A stretch of DNA of 64,000 bases from Mesorhizobium amorphae CCNWGS0123 (GTDB lineage: Bacteria; Pseudomonadota; Alphaproteobacteria; Rhizobiales; Rhizobiaceae). A program made the position numbers and the translations under genes. The stretch spans positions 3,842,001 to 3,906,000 of the forward strand of contig NZ_CP015318.1 of NCBI RefSeq assembly GCF_001686985.1, read 5' to 3'. Below, one piece after another: positions 1-7,473 of the stretch. The notes under the pieces are model-generated. The model had not been told where the DNA came from. It ran no database searches and saw only the letters and a program-made list of their open reading frames with translations. Position 1 is the first letter of the stretch. Every line of letters begins with the position of its first letter.

Positions 1-1316
1 TCGAAATCGAGCCCGTCGACCTCGTAGCCATAGATATGGCTGTCGGCGCCCAGCAGATCGCCATAGTAGATGCCGGTGCCGGCGAACGCCCAATGTTCCG
101 GACGGTAGACCGGAAAACCCCGCACGCCGCGCGGCGCACAGCCGCCCCAGCCGGCATAGACGCCCCTGGTCGCATTGAGGCCGAAGGTTGCCGAGCCCGG
201 CCGGCCGATCTCCGGCGCTTCCCAGGAGTTGGTGGCGCGGGTGACGTCGCCACCGCGATAGGCCGGATCTTCGGCACGCGCCTTGTACTTGTAGCAGACC
301 TGCCGGCGGCCCTCGTCCTCAAGCCTGGTCTGCCACATGAAATTGCCGGCGAAACGGGCCGCGTGGCCGCCACGTTTGACGTAATTGTCGACCGCATCGC
401 GCATCTCCCAGGTCCAGTATTCGTCATGGCCGACGAAGACGACACAATCGTAGCCGTCGAGGATCTCGGGCGAGAAATGCAATTCGTGTTGGCTGGCGAG
501 ATCGACTGCATAGCCGGCGTGCTCGGCGAAGCGGAAAAAATGGCTGTCGTAGCTCGCCCAGCCGGAAGAGGCGTACTTTTTCGAATGCCCGGTGGCAAAA
601 GCCCATTCCATGTGCGGGTAGCGCGGCACCGTCTTCGGCGGCACGGCGACCTCCAGCGGCACGCGCGGTACATCTTTCGGCAGCACGACGAAGCCGCGGC
701 ACCAAGGCCGCTGTGTCGACACCATGCGCGCATACTGGTCGCGGTTCGCGCCGGTGATGCCTTCATAGTGATTGGAGCCGCCCCAGGTGTTGTAGGCGAG
801 CCAGGTGCCCGTCGCCGCCACCTGCAGCACGCGGCCGGGTTTCTTGCCAGGCTTCGGTGCGACGATGAAGAGATGGTGGCAGCGGATCGGCTTGCCGTCA
901 CGGCCCTCCGCTTCAAGCGTGATGCGATAGGCGCCGGATGGCCAGTCGTCGCCGATGCGAAACTCGAACGACGCCTCCCAGCCGCAGCCCTCGACCGAGC
1001 ACTGATCCGGCGTGTCCTGCCAGCGCGCCGCTATTCCCGTCTTCTCGAACGCCTTTGTCTCGAAGCCGCCGTCGCGGACGATCGTGATGCCGAAAGTGGC
1101 GGCCGTCGCGCTGACATGCAGCGCCACCGTTTCGCCCGGGCGGTAGGAAAACCGGTCGCTGTAGCACCAGATTTCGCCACGCTCGCCGTCCATCCCCGGC
1201 CGTTCGTAGTAATGCGTGCGCACCGCCTGCCGGCGCTGCTCCGGCGTCAGTCCGAAATCGGGAAATTCGGTCGGCAGATGGGTCATGAACACCGCAAAGG
1301 GCTCGAACGCCGCCAT
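1..1316 (-). CDS. N,N-dimethylformamidase beta-subunit-like protein, 3' end beyond window
   Basis: The minus strand is open from 1316 to the left edge, giving at least 438 residues; the C-terminus lies outside the window. The protein reads as the large-subunit C-terminal region of the N,N-dimethylformamidase family (DMFA2_C type). Recognisable stretches are WLAYNTWGGSNHYEG, VVFVGHDEYWTWEMRD and GTGIYYGDLLGADSHIYGYE. Homologues hydrolyse small amides at a non-haem iron site, but many rhizobial members have no known substrate, so the name is a family call. Start: ATG at 1316, with a second in-frame ATG at 1286 and only a weak ribosome site. In-frame sequence continues upstream to a stop near 1466, so a TTG start at 1397 is possible. 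The gene is divergent from the ParB-domain gene at 1445. Family confidence is good; substrate unknown. Confidence 0.75.
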   Translation of the reverse strand, partial: MAAFEPFAVFMTHLPTEFPDFGLTPEQRRQAVRTHYYERPGMDGERGEIWCYSDRFSYRPGETVALHVSATAATFGITIVRDGGFETKAFEKTGIAARWQDTPDQCSVEGCGWEASFEFRIGDDWPSGAYRITLEAEGRDGKPIRCHHLFIVAPKPGKKPGRVLQVAATGTWLAYNTWGGSNHYEGITGANRDQYARMVSTQRPWCRGFVVLPKDVPRVPLEVAVPPKTVPRYPHMEWAFATGHSKKYASSGWASYDSHFFRFAEHAGYAVDLASQHELHFSPEILDGYDCVVFVGHDEYWTWEMRDAVDNYVKRGGHAARFAGNFMWQTRLEDEGRRQVCYKYKARAEDPAYRGGDVTRATNSWEAPEIGRPGSATFGLNATRGVYAGWGGCAPRGVRGFPVYRPEHWAFAGTGIYYGDLLGADSHIYGYEVDGLDF

Positions 1317-1444
1317 TTCGGCGATCTGCCGGCCAAGCGTCAAATGGAAACGATCGGGCCAGCAATCGCCAGGGCCACCCTTGGCCGCTCTCGCCAAACC
1401 GACTATCTCAAACGAGGCGGTGTTTTCCGCAGGTGGGAGCCGAC

Positions 1445-1693
1445 ATGCTGAGAGTCCAGAAGGTCAAGGTCGACGACATCTACGTGCCGACCGCGCGCAA
1501 GAAGACGCTGCATCCCGAGACCGTCCGCCATCTGGCGGAGGACATTCTGGAAAACGGCATGAAGATGCCGATCCAGGTCCGCCACGACGGCAAGCGCCAT
1601 ATCCTCGTCGAGGGCCTGCACCGGCTGGAAGCGGCCAAGTGGCTCGGCGAGACCGAGATCGACGCATATCTGGTCCAGGCCAAGCGCCACTAG
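1445..1693 (+). CDS. Small ParB/Spo0J N-terminal domain protein
   Basis: This 82-residue protein consists of almost nothing but a ParB-like nuclease (ParBc) fold. It opens with VKVDDIYVPTARKKTLHP and then has the helix-and-box region MPIQVRHDGKRHILVEGLHR, which matches the (I)xV(R) and GxHR boxes of the family. There is no helix-turn-helix or dimerisation domain, so it is not a chromosome-partitioning ParB. Stand-alone ParBc proteins of this size are known but mostly uncharacterised; ParBc domains bind CTP in several families. Start: ATG at 1445 preceded by AGGTGGGAG a few bases upstream; an in-frame GTG at 1433 lies inside that ribosome site and is less likely. It is divergent from the amidase-like gene. 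Confidence 0.75.
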   Translation: MLRVQKVKVDDIYVPTARKKTLHPETVRHLAEDILENGMKMPIQVRHDGKRHILVEGLHRLEAAKWLGETEIDAYLVQAKRH

Positions 1694-1830
1694 GCGAACT
1701 CCTGAGCCGTCGGCCGACGCCGGCCGTTCCTGTCACCCTCCTGTGAATTTTTTCGCGGACCGTGTCGGCCCGCGCTGCGCTCACCCGTCTTTGAAGCGGA
1801 ACCGCATATCAAACACACCGAGGAGACCCC

Positions 1831-2334
1831 ATGACCACCAAGCTCGACATCGCCCCCGCCAACGACCGCGAACTGGTTCTCGCCCGCATCATCGATGCGC
1901 CGCGCGAGAACGTCTATCGCTGCTGGACCGACAACAAGCTGGTGACGCAGTGGTTCGCGCCAAAGCCGTGGACGACGCCGCGTGCCGAAATGGACGTGCG
2001 CACCGGCGGCAACAGCCTGGTCGTCATGGCCGGTCCCGACGGCAATGAATTTCCGAACCCAGGCGTCTTCCTCGAGGTTGTTCGGGGCGAGAAGATCATT
2101 TTCACTGACGCCTATACCAGTGCCTGGGAGCCATCTGAAAAACCGTTCATGACCGGCGTGCTCACCTTCGAGGATGAAGGCAACGGCAAGACCCGCTACA
2201 TCGCGCGCGTCAGGCACTGGAGCGTCGCCGACCGCGAGCAGCACGAAAAGATGGGTTTTCACGAGGGCTGGGGCCAGTGCACCGAACAGCTCGAAGAACT
2301 CGCCAGAACCCTTGAACTCACCAAGACACTTTGA
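1831..2334 (+). CDS. SRPBCC family protein (AHSA1-like / polyketide cyclase fold)
   Basis: A 167-residue single-domain START/Bet v1-fold protein of the AHSA1 (activator of Hsp90 ATPase homologue 1-like) group. Diagnostic pieces are the N-terminal strand with the RIIDAPRENVYRCWTD motif, followed by LVTQWFAPKPW, the central GPDGNEFPNPGVFLEV and the C-terminal helix beginning HEKMGFHEGW. The fold binds hydrophobic ligands in a cavity; for bacterial AHSA1 proteins the ligand is usually unknown. GAGGAG at -11 to -6 supports the ATG at 1831. The stop lies 26 bp before the hydrolase start at 2361, so the two are probably co-transcribed. No regulatory partner such as an ArsR gene is seen nearby, although AHSA1 genes often sit next to one. 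Confidence 0.85.
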   Translation: MTTKLDIAPANDRELVLARIIDAPRENVYRCWTDNKLVTQWFAPKPWTTPRAEMDVRTGGNSLVVMAGPDGNEFPNPGVFLEVVRGEKIIFTDAYTSAWEPSEKPFMTGVLTFEDEGNGKTRYIARVRHWSVADREQHEKMGFHEGWGQCTEQLEELARTLELTKTL

Positions 2335-2360
2335 CAGCGGCAAGACCGGAGGAGACCAGC

Positions 2361-3317
2361 ATGTCCAGATCGATATTTTTCGCCATTCTTGCCTCAGCCG
2401 CAGCCCTGTTTGCCGCGCCGTGCCAAGCCAACGCAGAGGAGACCAAGCCCGCCATGACCACCGAGACCAAAGCACTGCCGAAGCCGGAAAAGTCCGGCCT
2501 GCTGCCGATCGACGGCCTGAACTATTATTACGCCATCTATGGCAAGGGCGAGCCGCTGCTTCTGCTGCATGGCGGTCTCGGCACCACGGATATGTTCGCG
2601 CCGATCCTGCCCAGCTTTGCCGAAAACCGCACCGTCATCGCCGTCGACCTGCAGGGCCATGGCCGCACCGCGCTTGGCGACCGGCCCTTTGGCCTGGAGG
2701 CGATGGGCGACGACATGGCCGCGATCGTCAAGGCGCTGGGTTACGACAAGGTCGATGTCCTGGGCTATTCGCTCGGCGGCGGCGTCGCCTTCCGCATGGC
2801 CGTCCAGCATCCCGAAACGGTGCGCCGGCTCGTCCTGGTCTCGGCCGGCTATGCCGCCGACGGCTTCTATGCCGAGATGCGCGGCCAGCAGGCGCAGGTC
2901 AGCGCGGCGGCGGCCGAATTCATGAAGGACACGCCGATGTACAAATCCTATGTCGCGGTGGCGCCGCGTCCGCAGGATTTCCCAAAACTGCTCGACACGC
3001 TCGGCACCTTTATGCGCAAGGATTATGACTATTCCGCCGATGTGGCCAAGCTCAAGATGCCGGTGATGCTGGTCTATGGCGACAGCGACATGTATCGGCC
3101 CGAGCACGAGATCAAGTTCTATCAGATGCTCGGCGGCGGGTTGAAGGATGCCGGCTGGATGCGCGAGAATCTGTCGCAGAACCGTCTGGCCATCCTGCCC
3201 AACCGCACCCACTACGACGTCTTCTTCGCCCCGGAACTGACAGCCACGGCGCTGCCCTTCCTCAATGGCGAGACCAAGGTGAAGAGCTGGGACGAGGTCG
3301 TCAGCGAAACGAAATAG
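2361..3317 (+). CDS. Exported alpha/beta hydrolase
   Basis: A 318-residue alpha/beta hydrolase with an N-terminal signal peptide (hydrophobic residues 5-19, probable cleavage after QANA near residue 25), so it should act in the periplasm. The oxyanion loop is HGGLG (70-74). The nucleophile elbow is GYSLGG with Ser137, the acid is Asp241 or Asp243 in VYGDSDMY, and the catalytic His284 lies in NRTHYD. The full triad is therefore present. Substrate cannot be read from sequence; esterase, lactonase and haloperoxidase-like members share this layout. GGAGGAG upstream of ATG 2361 fixes the start. A strong hairpin at 3342-3370 follows the stop. Confidence 0.88.
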   Translation: MSRSIFFAILASAAALFAAPCQANAEETKPAMTTETKALPKPEKSGLLPIDGLNYYYAIYGKGEPLLLLHGGLGTTDMFAPILPSFAENRTVIAVDLQGHGRTALGDRPFGLEAMGDDMAAIVKALGYDKVDVLGYSLGGGVAFRMAVQHPETVRRLVLVSAGYAADGFYAEMRGQQAQVSAAAAEFMKDTPMYKSYVAVAPRPQDFPKLLDTLGTFMRKDYDYSADVAKLKMPVMLVYGDSDMYRPEHEIKFYQMLGGGLKDAGWMRENLSQNRLAILPNRTHYDVFFAPELTATALPFLNGETKVKSWDEVVSETK

Positions 3318-3341
3318 TCATCTGTCCGGCAATTGCCTGAC

Positions 3342-3370
3342 TGCGGCCGTCTCTCCCGGAGACGGCCGCA
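3342..3370. terminator. 12-bp perfect hairpin between convergent genes
   Basis: TGCGGCCGTCTC (3342-3353) and its exact complement (3359-3370) enclose a TCCCG loop. It sits 25 bp after the hydrolase stop and just before the 3' end of the small minus-strand reading frame at 3377, so it can serve both. No long T-run follows on the plus strand. Confidence 0.65.
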
Positions 3371-3376
3371 GGCCTT

Positions 3377-3484
3377 CTACGAAGCCTTGGCGCGGCGCGG
3401 CATCGCGGCATCGGTGAGCTCGCGCTCGGGCGAGGGTGGTCCGAACAGATCTGCAATTCCGATGGTTTCGATGTCCTGCGCCAT
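3377..3484 (-). CDS. Possible 35-residue small protein
   Basis: A short minus-strand frame starting MAQDIETIGIADLFGPPSP and ending PRRAKAS. Support comes from a good ribosome site, GGGAGG seven bases before the ATG at 3484, and from the perfect hairpin directly after its stop. The frame is open further upstream (to an ATG at 3598), but the Shine-Dalgarno sequence favours 3484. Composition is acidic then basic at the C-terminus, with no membrane segment. I do not recognise it. It could instead be chance coding in a GC-rich gap. Confidence 0.4.
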   Translation of the reverse strand: MAQDIETIGIADLFGPPSPERELTDAAMPRRAKAS

Positions 3485-3701
3485 ATGGCTGCCTCCCGAG
3501 CGGCTGGCCGCAAGCAGGCGCGGGGTCTGCCGTTCTGTCAATCCCATGCCGGCACCCGTCATTGGGCCAATGACGGCACTGCAACGCCACGGCCACACAA
3601 CATCACGGCAACAGATGATGTCCCATCAAAGCTTTTGAATTGACGCCACAATCTTCGCCGCTAGCGTGAGCCAATATCCCTTGAAGGCATGGAGTGCGGC
3701 G

Positions 3702-4100
3702 ATGGCAAGGTATGGTGGCGGGTGTCTGTGCGGCGCGGTTCGCTATAGCGCGGAGGCTACGCCGATCAACGAGCGCGTCTGCCACTGCCGGGCCTGCCAG
3801 AAGGTCATCGGCGCCGCCTTCAACGCGCGCGTGCTGTTCCGCATCGACGACGTGACTGTCGAGGGGCCGGTGGCGATGGTCAACACCTCGCCGGACCTCA
3901 AGCGCGGCTTCTGCGCGGCCTGCGGCACGACGATGTTTTCGCGGCGGGATTCCGCCGGCATCATCGGCATCACGACAGGCTCGCTTGACGATCCTTCGCT
4001 GTTCAAGCCGCAGATGCATATCTGGACGGCCTCGAAGCAGCCCTGGGTGCAACTCAACGATGGCCTGCCGCACTATGAAGGCGCGCCGCCGCCGAACTAG
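3702..4100 (+). CDS. GFA (glutathione-dependent formaldehyde-activating) family protein
   Basis: A 132-residue GFA/CENP-V family protein. The zinc-binding cysteines are all present: Cys8 and Cys10 in GGCLCGAVRY, Cys27/Cys29/Cys32 in CHCRACQ, and Cys71/Cys74 in FCAACGT. Gfa of Paracoccus was proposed to speed the condensation of formaldehyde with glutathione, though that activity is disputed, and most paralogues in rhizobia have unknown substrates. Start: ATG at 3702 with GGAG eight bases upstream; a GTG at 3666 would add twelve residues that do not belong to the fold. It stands alone, downstream of a 217-bp stretch (3485-3701) in which I see no gene. Confidence 0.85.
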   Translation: MARYGGGCLCGAVRYSAEATPINERVCHCRACQKVIGAAFNARVLFRIDDVTVEGPVAMVNTSPDLKRGFCAACGTTMFSRRDSAGIIGITTGSLDDPSLFKPQMHIWTASKQPWVQLNDGLPHYEGAPPPN

Positions 4101-4252
4101 GTTTTTCCCTCCTCCCACTGTGGGACAAGGGTGGGCGCTGGCGTTAACAGAAATTAATCCGAAACCACGAGATAGCCGGCAAAGCGTCATTGGCGAGCCA
4201 TCATTGCCTGCTTATCTATCGGCTTGCGGGCCGGTATTCGAGGAGGCGACGG

Positions 4253-4465
4253 ATGAGCGACAGCATCAACACCCTGGACGAGCTTTTGAACGACCCGATG
4301 GTCCGGCTCGTGATGGAGCGTGACCGCGTGCAGCCGGCGGAGCTTCGCATGTTGCTCGAAAGGGCCCGCGGGCGCACAGCCGAAGACGCGTCCGCCGATC
4401 AGCCGGTCGTGCCGCCGGCGCATGTCGTGGCCAGGACCTGTCTGCAGCAATGGTTGCTCGGATAA
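4253..4465 (+). CDS. Small conserved-type hypothetical protein (70 aa)
   Basis: A 70-residue acidic protein starting MSDSINTLDELLNDPMVRLV and ending in LQQWLLG. GAGGAG about nine bases before the ATG at 4253 is a strong start signal. It is predicted to be two short helices joined by a Pro/Ala linker, with no membrane segment or cysteine motif. I do not recognise a family. The stop codon is followed within two bases by a palindromic repeat and then a second hairpin. Confidence 0.65.
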   Translation: MSDSINTLDELLNDPMVRLVMERDRVQPAELRMLLERARGRTAEDASADQPVVPPAHVVARTCLQQWLLG

Positions 4466-4467
4466 GA

Positions 4468-4511
4468 GCAATTCCGGGAAAAGTTTGCAGCGGTGTTCCG
4501 TCCGGAATTGC
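4468..4511 (+). repeat. 3'-end palindromic repeat, GCAATTCC-armed copy 1
   Basis: GCAATTCC and GGAATTGC form the outer arms; GGAA/TTCC pairs inside them, and the loop holds TTTGCAGCGGT. It begins two bases after the stop of the 70-residue gene. A near-identical copy lies at 52729-52773, also just after a stop codon. It resembles REP/RIME-type intergenic elements of rhizobia. Confidence 0.7.
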
Positions 4512-4525
4512 GTGAACAAAGAGTT

Positions 4526-4563
4526 GGAGCGGTCAGCTATTCTATCAGCCGCTGAACCGCTCC
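4526..4563. terminator. Hairpin between convergent genes
   Basis: GGAGCGGT (4526-4533) pairs with ACCGCTCC (4556-4563), and CAGC pairs with GCTG inside with a one-base bulge. It lies eight bases from the 3' end of the minus-strand acetyltransferase, so it probably ends transcription from both sides. No strong T-run. Confidence 0.5.
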
Positions 4564-4570
4564 AGGGACG

Positions 4571-5485
4571 TTAGCCGGAATTCGCCGGCAAATAGCTGTA
4601 ATGGCTGCGGAAATAGGCGAGCTTGAAGCCGAGACGCGCATAGTTGCGATAGGCCGGTCCGTCGCGGTCGGGGTGCGGCGCCTCGATGTCGGCGGCAACC
4701 AGTTTCGCGCCGGCGGCAATGCCGTCGCGAACCATCGCTTCGCCAAGCACGGCGTCGAGATCGAAGCTCGGCGCCATGATGCCCGGTACCGGCGCATCGA
4801 TGCCACTCCACGCCATGCCGTCGACGCCGATGAACAGCGAGCGCACCGCCACCACCGCGCTGTCCTGCCTCAGCATGTAATGATGCCAGCCGGGCCGACC
4901 GACCAGCGCCAGCAGCCAGGGCGAGGTCGGCAGCCGGTACCGGCTGTCGATGAAACCAGCCCATTCTCCCGCCGTTGCCGGCGTGACCCGTTCGACCGAA
5001 TGCCCATCGGTCGGGAACAGCGGTTCGATAGCCAATGGCGTCGCGTCGCGAAAAATCCGCTCCCAGCCACTCTGGCGCTGCAGGCCGCGCGCCTCGAGCC
5101 AGCATCTGAGCGCCGACGGCTCAGCATGCGGATTGGCATGGAACCATGGTCGGGCAATGCCGGCGGCGCGGTAATGCGCCAGCAGCGCGTCGAGCTGGCT
5201 TTCGGTGGCCGGGCGCTCGACGCCAAGATTCTTCACGCAGTTGAAATGGATGAACGGGATCGTCGTACAGGTGGTCCAGACGAGATCGGCCTCCTCGGCG
5301 ATCGACAGGCCTTGGCGCGCGGCGAAATCGGCAGGCGCCGCGGCGTAGAGGTCGCGCCAGGCATTGACCTCCGCGCGTTCGATGGCGCGGCTGAAGTCGC
5401 CGGAGACATCCTCCATTGCAATCGCGGGATGGTGCGGTTCGGGCAGGACAACGGGTTGCAATTCGGACAGTGCAGCGGTCGACAC
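4571..5485 (-). CDS. GNAT-like N-acetyltransferase
   Basis: A 304-residue protein that looks like a two-lobed GNAT-superfamily acetyltransferase. The C-terminal lobe has the expected order: a core strand VAVRSLFIGVDGMAW, a long helix region LGEAMVRDGIAAGAKLVAAD and the closing NYARLGFKLAYFRSHY strand-helix-strand. The acetyl-CoA Q/RxxGxG/A loop is poorly conserved, so the donor site is uncertain and the substrate unknown. Start: GTG at 5485, chosen because GGGAGGAA lies five bases upstream; no ATG fits as well. Two perfect palindromes (5504-5520 and 5529-5540) lie immediately upstream, suggesting a dedicated repressor. It converges on the 70-residue gene. Confidence 0.65.
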   Translation of the reverse strand: MSTAALSELQPVVLPEPHHPAIAMEDVSGDFSRAIERAEVNAWRDLYAAAPADFAARQGLSIAEEADLVWTTCTTIPFIHFNCVKNLGVERPATESQLDALLAHYRAAGIARPWFHANPHAEPSALRCWLEARGLQRQSGWERIFRDATPLAIEPLFPTDGHSVERVTPATAGEWAGFIDSRYRLPTSPWLLALVGRPGWHHYMLRQDSAVVAVRSLFIGVDGMAWSGIDAPVPGIMAPSFDLDAVLGEAMVRDGIAAGAKLVAADIEAPHPDRDGPAYRNYARLGFKLAYFRSHYSYLPANSG

Positions 5486-5503
5486 CGGTTCCTCCCAGCT
5501 CGC

Positions 5504-5520
5504 ACCTTACGTTGTAAGGT
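5504..5520. promoter_or_regulatory. Operator-like inverted repeat upstream of the acetyltransferase gene
   Basis: ACCTTACGTTGTAAGGT is a perfect 7-bp inverted repeat around GTT, 19 bp upstream of the GTG start. The half-site CGCACCTTAC recurs at 5566-5575. This form is typical of TetR- or MarR-type operators; no regulator gene is adjacent. Confidence 0.45.
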
Positions 5521-5528
5521 TAGCGAAG

Positions 5529-5540
5529 GGTAATATTACC
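5529..5540. promoter_or_regulatory. 12-bp palindrome GGTAATATTACC
   Basis: A perfect AT-rich palindrome eight bases from the previous operator-like repeat, in the divergent region between the acetyltransferase and uppP. It may overlap the promoter of the minus-strand gene; a TTGACA is present on the minus strand at 5549-5554. Confidence 0.35.
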
Positions 5541-5675
5541 ACGAAACTTGTCAAGCTGGATCGGACGCACCTTACAAAACCGTGAATTGGATTCCCCGTC
5601 TGGCGACGCTATCCCACTGCCGGGATCGGCCGAAAGCGGCGCTTCCCATGCAACTTTCGCCTGGGAAGGATCGAC

Positions 5676-6548
5676 ATGGCTGACATCTGTACCCAGGGCC
5701 TGGACACCGGCTTCGTCGGCCTGGGCTACGCCAAGGTAGCGTTTCTCGGCGTGGTGCAAGGCATCACCGAATTGCTGCCGATCTCGTCCACGGCGCATAT
5801 GCGCATCGTGCCGGCCGTACTTGGCTGGCAGGATCCGGGCTCCGCATTCTCCGCCGCCATGCAGCTTGCGGCCCTGGCGGCTGTGGTCAGCTATTTCTGG
5901 AGCGATGTCAGGGATATGCTGTTTGGTTCGCTCGACGCCCTGACGCGCCGCGATTTCGCCGACCGACATTTCCGCCTGGCACTGTGGATCGTGTTGGCAA
6001 CCATTCCGATCGTCATTGCCGGCGTCGCGCTGTCGGGCCTGCTCAACGCCTGCAATTCGCCGCTGCGCAGCCTGAGCGTCATCGGCTGGGCCTGCATCGG
6101 CATGGCGATCCTGCTCGCGCTGGCCGAGATTTTTGCCCGCCACCGGCGAACCATCGGCGAAGCATCCATGGCCGACGCGCTGCTTGTCGGCGTCGCCCAG
6201 ATCGGCGCCTTGATACCTGGCGTGTCGCGCTCCGGTTCGACCCTGACGGCCGCGCTCGGGCTTGGCTTCAAGCGGGCCGAGGCGGCACGCTTCTCCTTCC
6301 TGCTCGGACTACCGGCAATCGCGCTCGCCGGCCTCAAGGAATTGTGGGAGCTTCACAAGGTCCATCTCGATGCCCATGGCTGGTCGGTTCTCGCCGTCGG
6401 GCTCGTCGTCGCCTCGATTTCCGCCTTCTTTGCCATATGGGGCCTGATGAGCATTCTCGAGCGGTTCTCCGCCTGGCCCTTCGTCGTCTATCGCGGCGTG
6501 CTCGGCGTCGTGCTGCTGGTCGCGGTGGCGATGGGGTGGCTCGCCTAA
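5676..6548 (+). CDS. uppP: Undecaprenyl-diphosphate phosphatase (UppP/BacA family)
   Basis: A 290-residue integral membrane protein that removes a phosphate from undecaprenyl pyrophosphate, recycling the lipid carrier for peptidoglycan and polysaccharide synthesis at the inner membrane. Both family signatures are visible: GVVQGITELLPISSTAH near residues 25-41, with the catalytic glutamates and SSTAH, and PGVSRSGST in the second half with the catalytic Arg/Ser. About eight hydrophobic segments are spread along its length, which is slightly longer than the usual 265-280 residues. GGAAGG before ATG 5676 supports the start. It leads a run of four cell-wall-flavoured genes on the same strand, but gaps of 130-210 bp suggest separate promoters. 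Confidence 0.92.
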   Translation: MADICTQGLDTGFVGLGYAKVAFLGVVQGITELLPISSTAHMRIVPAVLGWQDPGSAFSAAMQLAALAAVVSYFWSDVRDMLFGSLDALTRRDFADRHFRLALWIVLATIPIVIAGVALSGLLNACNSPLRSLSVIGWACIGMAILLALAEIFARHRRTIGEASMADALLVGVAQIGALIPGVSRSGSTLTAALGLGFKRAEAARFSFLLGLPAIALAGLKELWELHKVHLDAHGWSVLAVGLVVASISAFFAIWGLMSILERFSAWPFVVYRGVLGVVLLVAVAMGWLA

Positions 6549-6646
6549 GGTGTGTTGCGCGGCTACCACGCCTGCGATGCAAACGGTCAACCGTCTGTGA
6601 TCGCCCTGCGCACGCATTGACTTGCTCGTGAATTCTCCCTTAGCCT

Positions 6647-6658
6647 TTTGTTAACAAA
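6647..6658. promoter_or_regulatory. 12-bp palindrome TTTGTTAACAAA
   Basis: A perfect palindrome ending 20 bp before the ATG of the cysteine protease gene at 6678. Its place in the leader or promoter and its symmetry suggest a regulator site, but I cannot assign one. Confidence 0.35.
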
Positions 6659-6677
6659 CAACAGACGTGGGGCCGCA

Positions 6678-7295
6678 ATGGCATCCTCTACGGGTTGGCG
6701 TTGCGCGGCGCGGCTTGCAATAGCTCTGACGGCTTTCGCCTCTGTGCCGGTTTTGGCCAGCGCCGCCAGCCTGTCCATGATGGTCGGCGGTCCGACGTCC
6801 CAGCCGGTCGGCCATTATGATTTCTGCAAGATCCATCCCGCCGAATGCTCAATCCGTTCGCCCAACAACACGCCGGAGCATATGACCGGCAGGCTGCTGC
6901 GTGAGATCACTGCCGTCGACGCCTCGGTCAACGCGCGCGTCAAGCCGATGAGCGACATGGACAATTACGGCAAGGAGGAATGGTGGGCCTATCCGGACAA
7001 TGGCTTCGGTGATTGCGAGGACTATGCGCTGGAAAAGCGGCGCGAGCTCATGAGAGACGGTGTTGCCGTATCCAACCTGCTGATGACCGTGGTCCGCAAG
7101 CCGGACGGCGAAGGCCATGCGGTACTCACCGTGCGCACGGACAAGGGCGATTTCATCCTCGACAACCTCAGCGACAAGGTTCGCCTGTGGAGCGAAACCG
7201 GCTATCGCTACCTGAAGCGACAGGCGAGCGACAACTCCGGGCACTGGGTCTCCATCCTCAGCGGCGACGAGACCCTGGTCAGCTCGGTCAAATAG
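6678..7295 (+). CDS. Transglutaminase-like cysteine peptidase (BTLCP family), exported
   Basis: A 205-residue secreted protein of the bacterial transglutaminase-like cysteine proteinase family. The signal peptide covers about residues 1-30, with cleavage near ASA. The catalytic triad is Cys113 in GFGDCEDYALEKRREL, His147 in EGHAVL and Asp162 in FILDN. In Pseudomonas the BTLCP protein LapG cleaves a surface adhesin; rhizobial members lacking a LapD partner have no defined substrate, and no LapD gene is seen here. ATG at 6678 is preferred over the in-frame TTG at 6648, which overlaps the palindrome TTTGTTAACAAA. The next gene encodes a muramidase-like lipoprotein. Confidence 0.88.
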   Translation: MASSTGWRCAARLAIALTAFASVPVLASAASLSMMVGGPTSQPVGHYDFCKIHPAECSIRSPNNTPEHMTGRLLREITAVDASVNARVKPMSDMDNYGKEEWWAYPDNGFGDCEDYALEKRRELMRDGVAVSNLLMTVVRKPDGEGHAVLTVRTDKGDFILDNLSDKVRLWSETGYRYLKRQASDNSGHWVSILSGDETLVSSVK

Positions 7296-7473
7296 TCTTG
7301 CCGCCAACCCGGCTTCGGTTTCTCCGCAGACAAGAGCGGGGCAGAGCCGCGCTCCCCAACCATTTCGCTAATAATTGATTCAAACTTTGTTGGTAATTTC
7401 TCGTTAGGGAATTGCCACTTGTCCGGCGGCGGTTGGTTGCCTTCGGTCTGTTGTGTTTTGCGTACAGGTCCAG

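Noticed and set aside
36..1451. 471-residue plus-strand open frame
   Set aside because: It is the antisense shadow of the partial amidase-like gene; the minus-strand translation has recognisable motifs while this one has none.
5549..5554. TTGACA on the minus strand as -35 of the acetyltransferase promoter
   Set aside because: No acceptable -10 stands at 16-18 bp, so I did not list it as a promoter.
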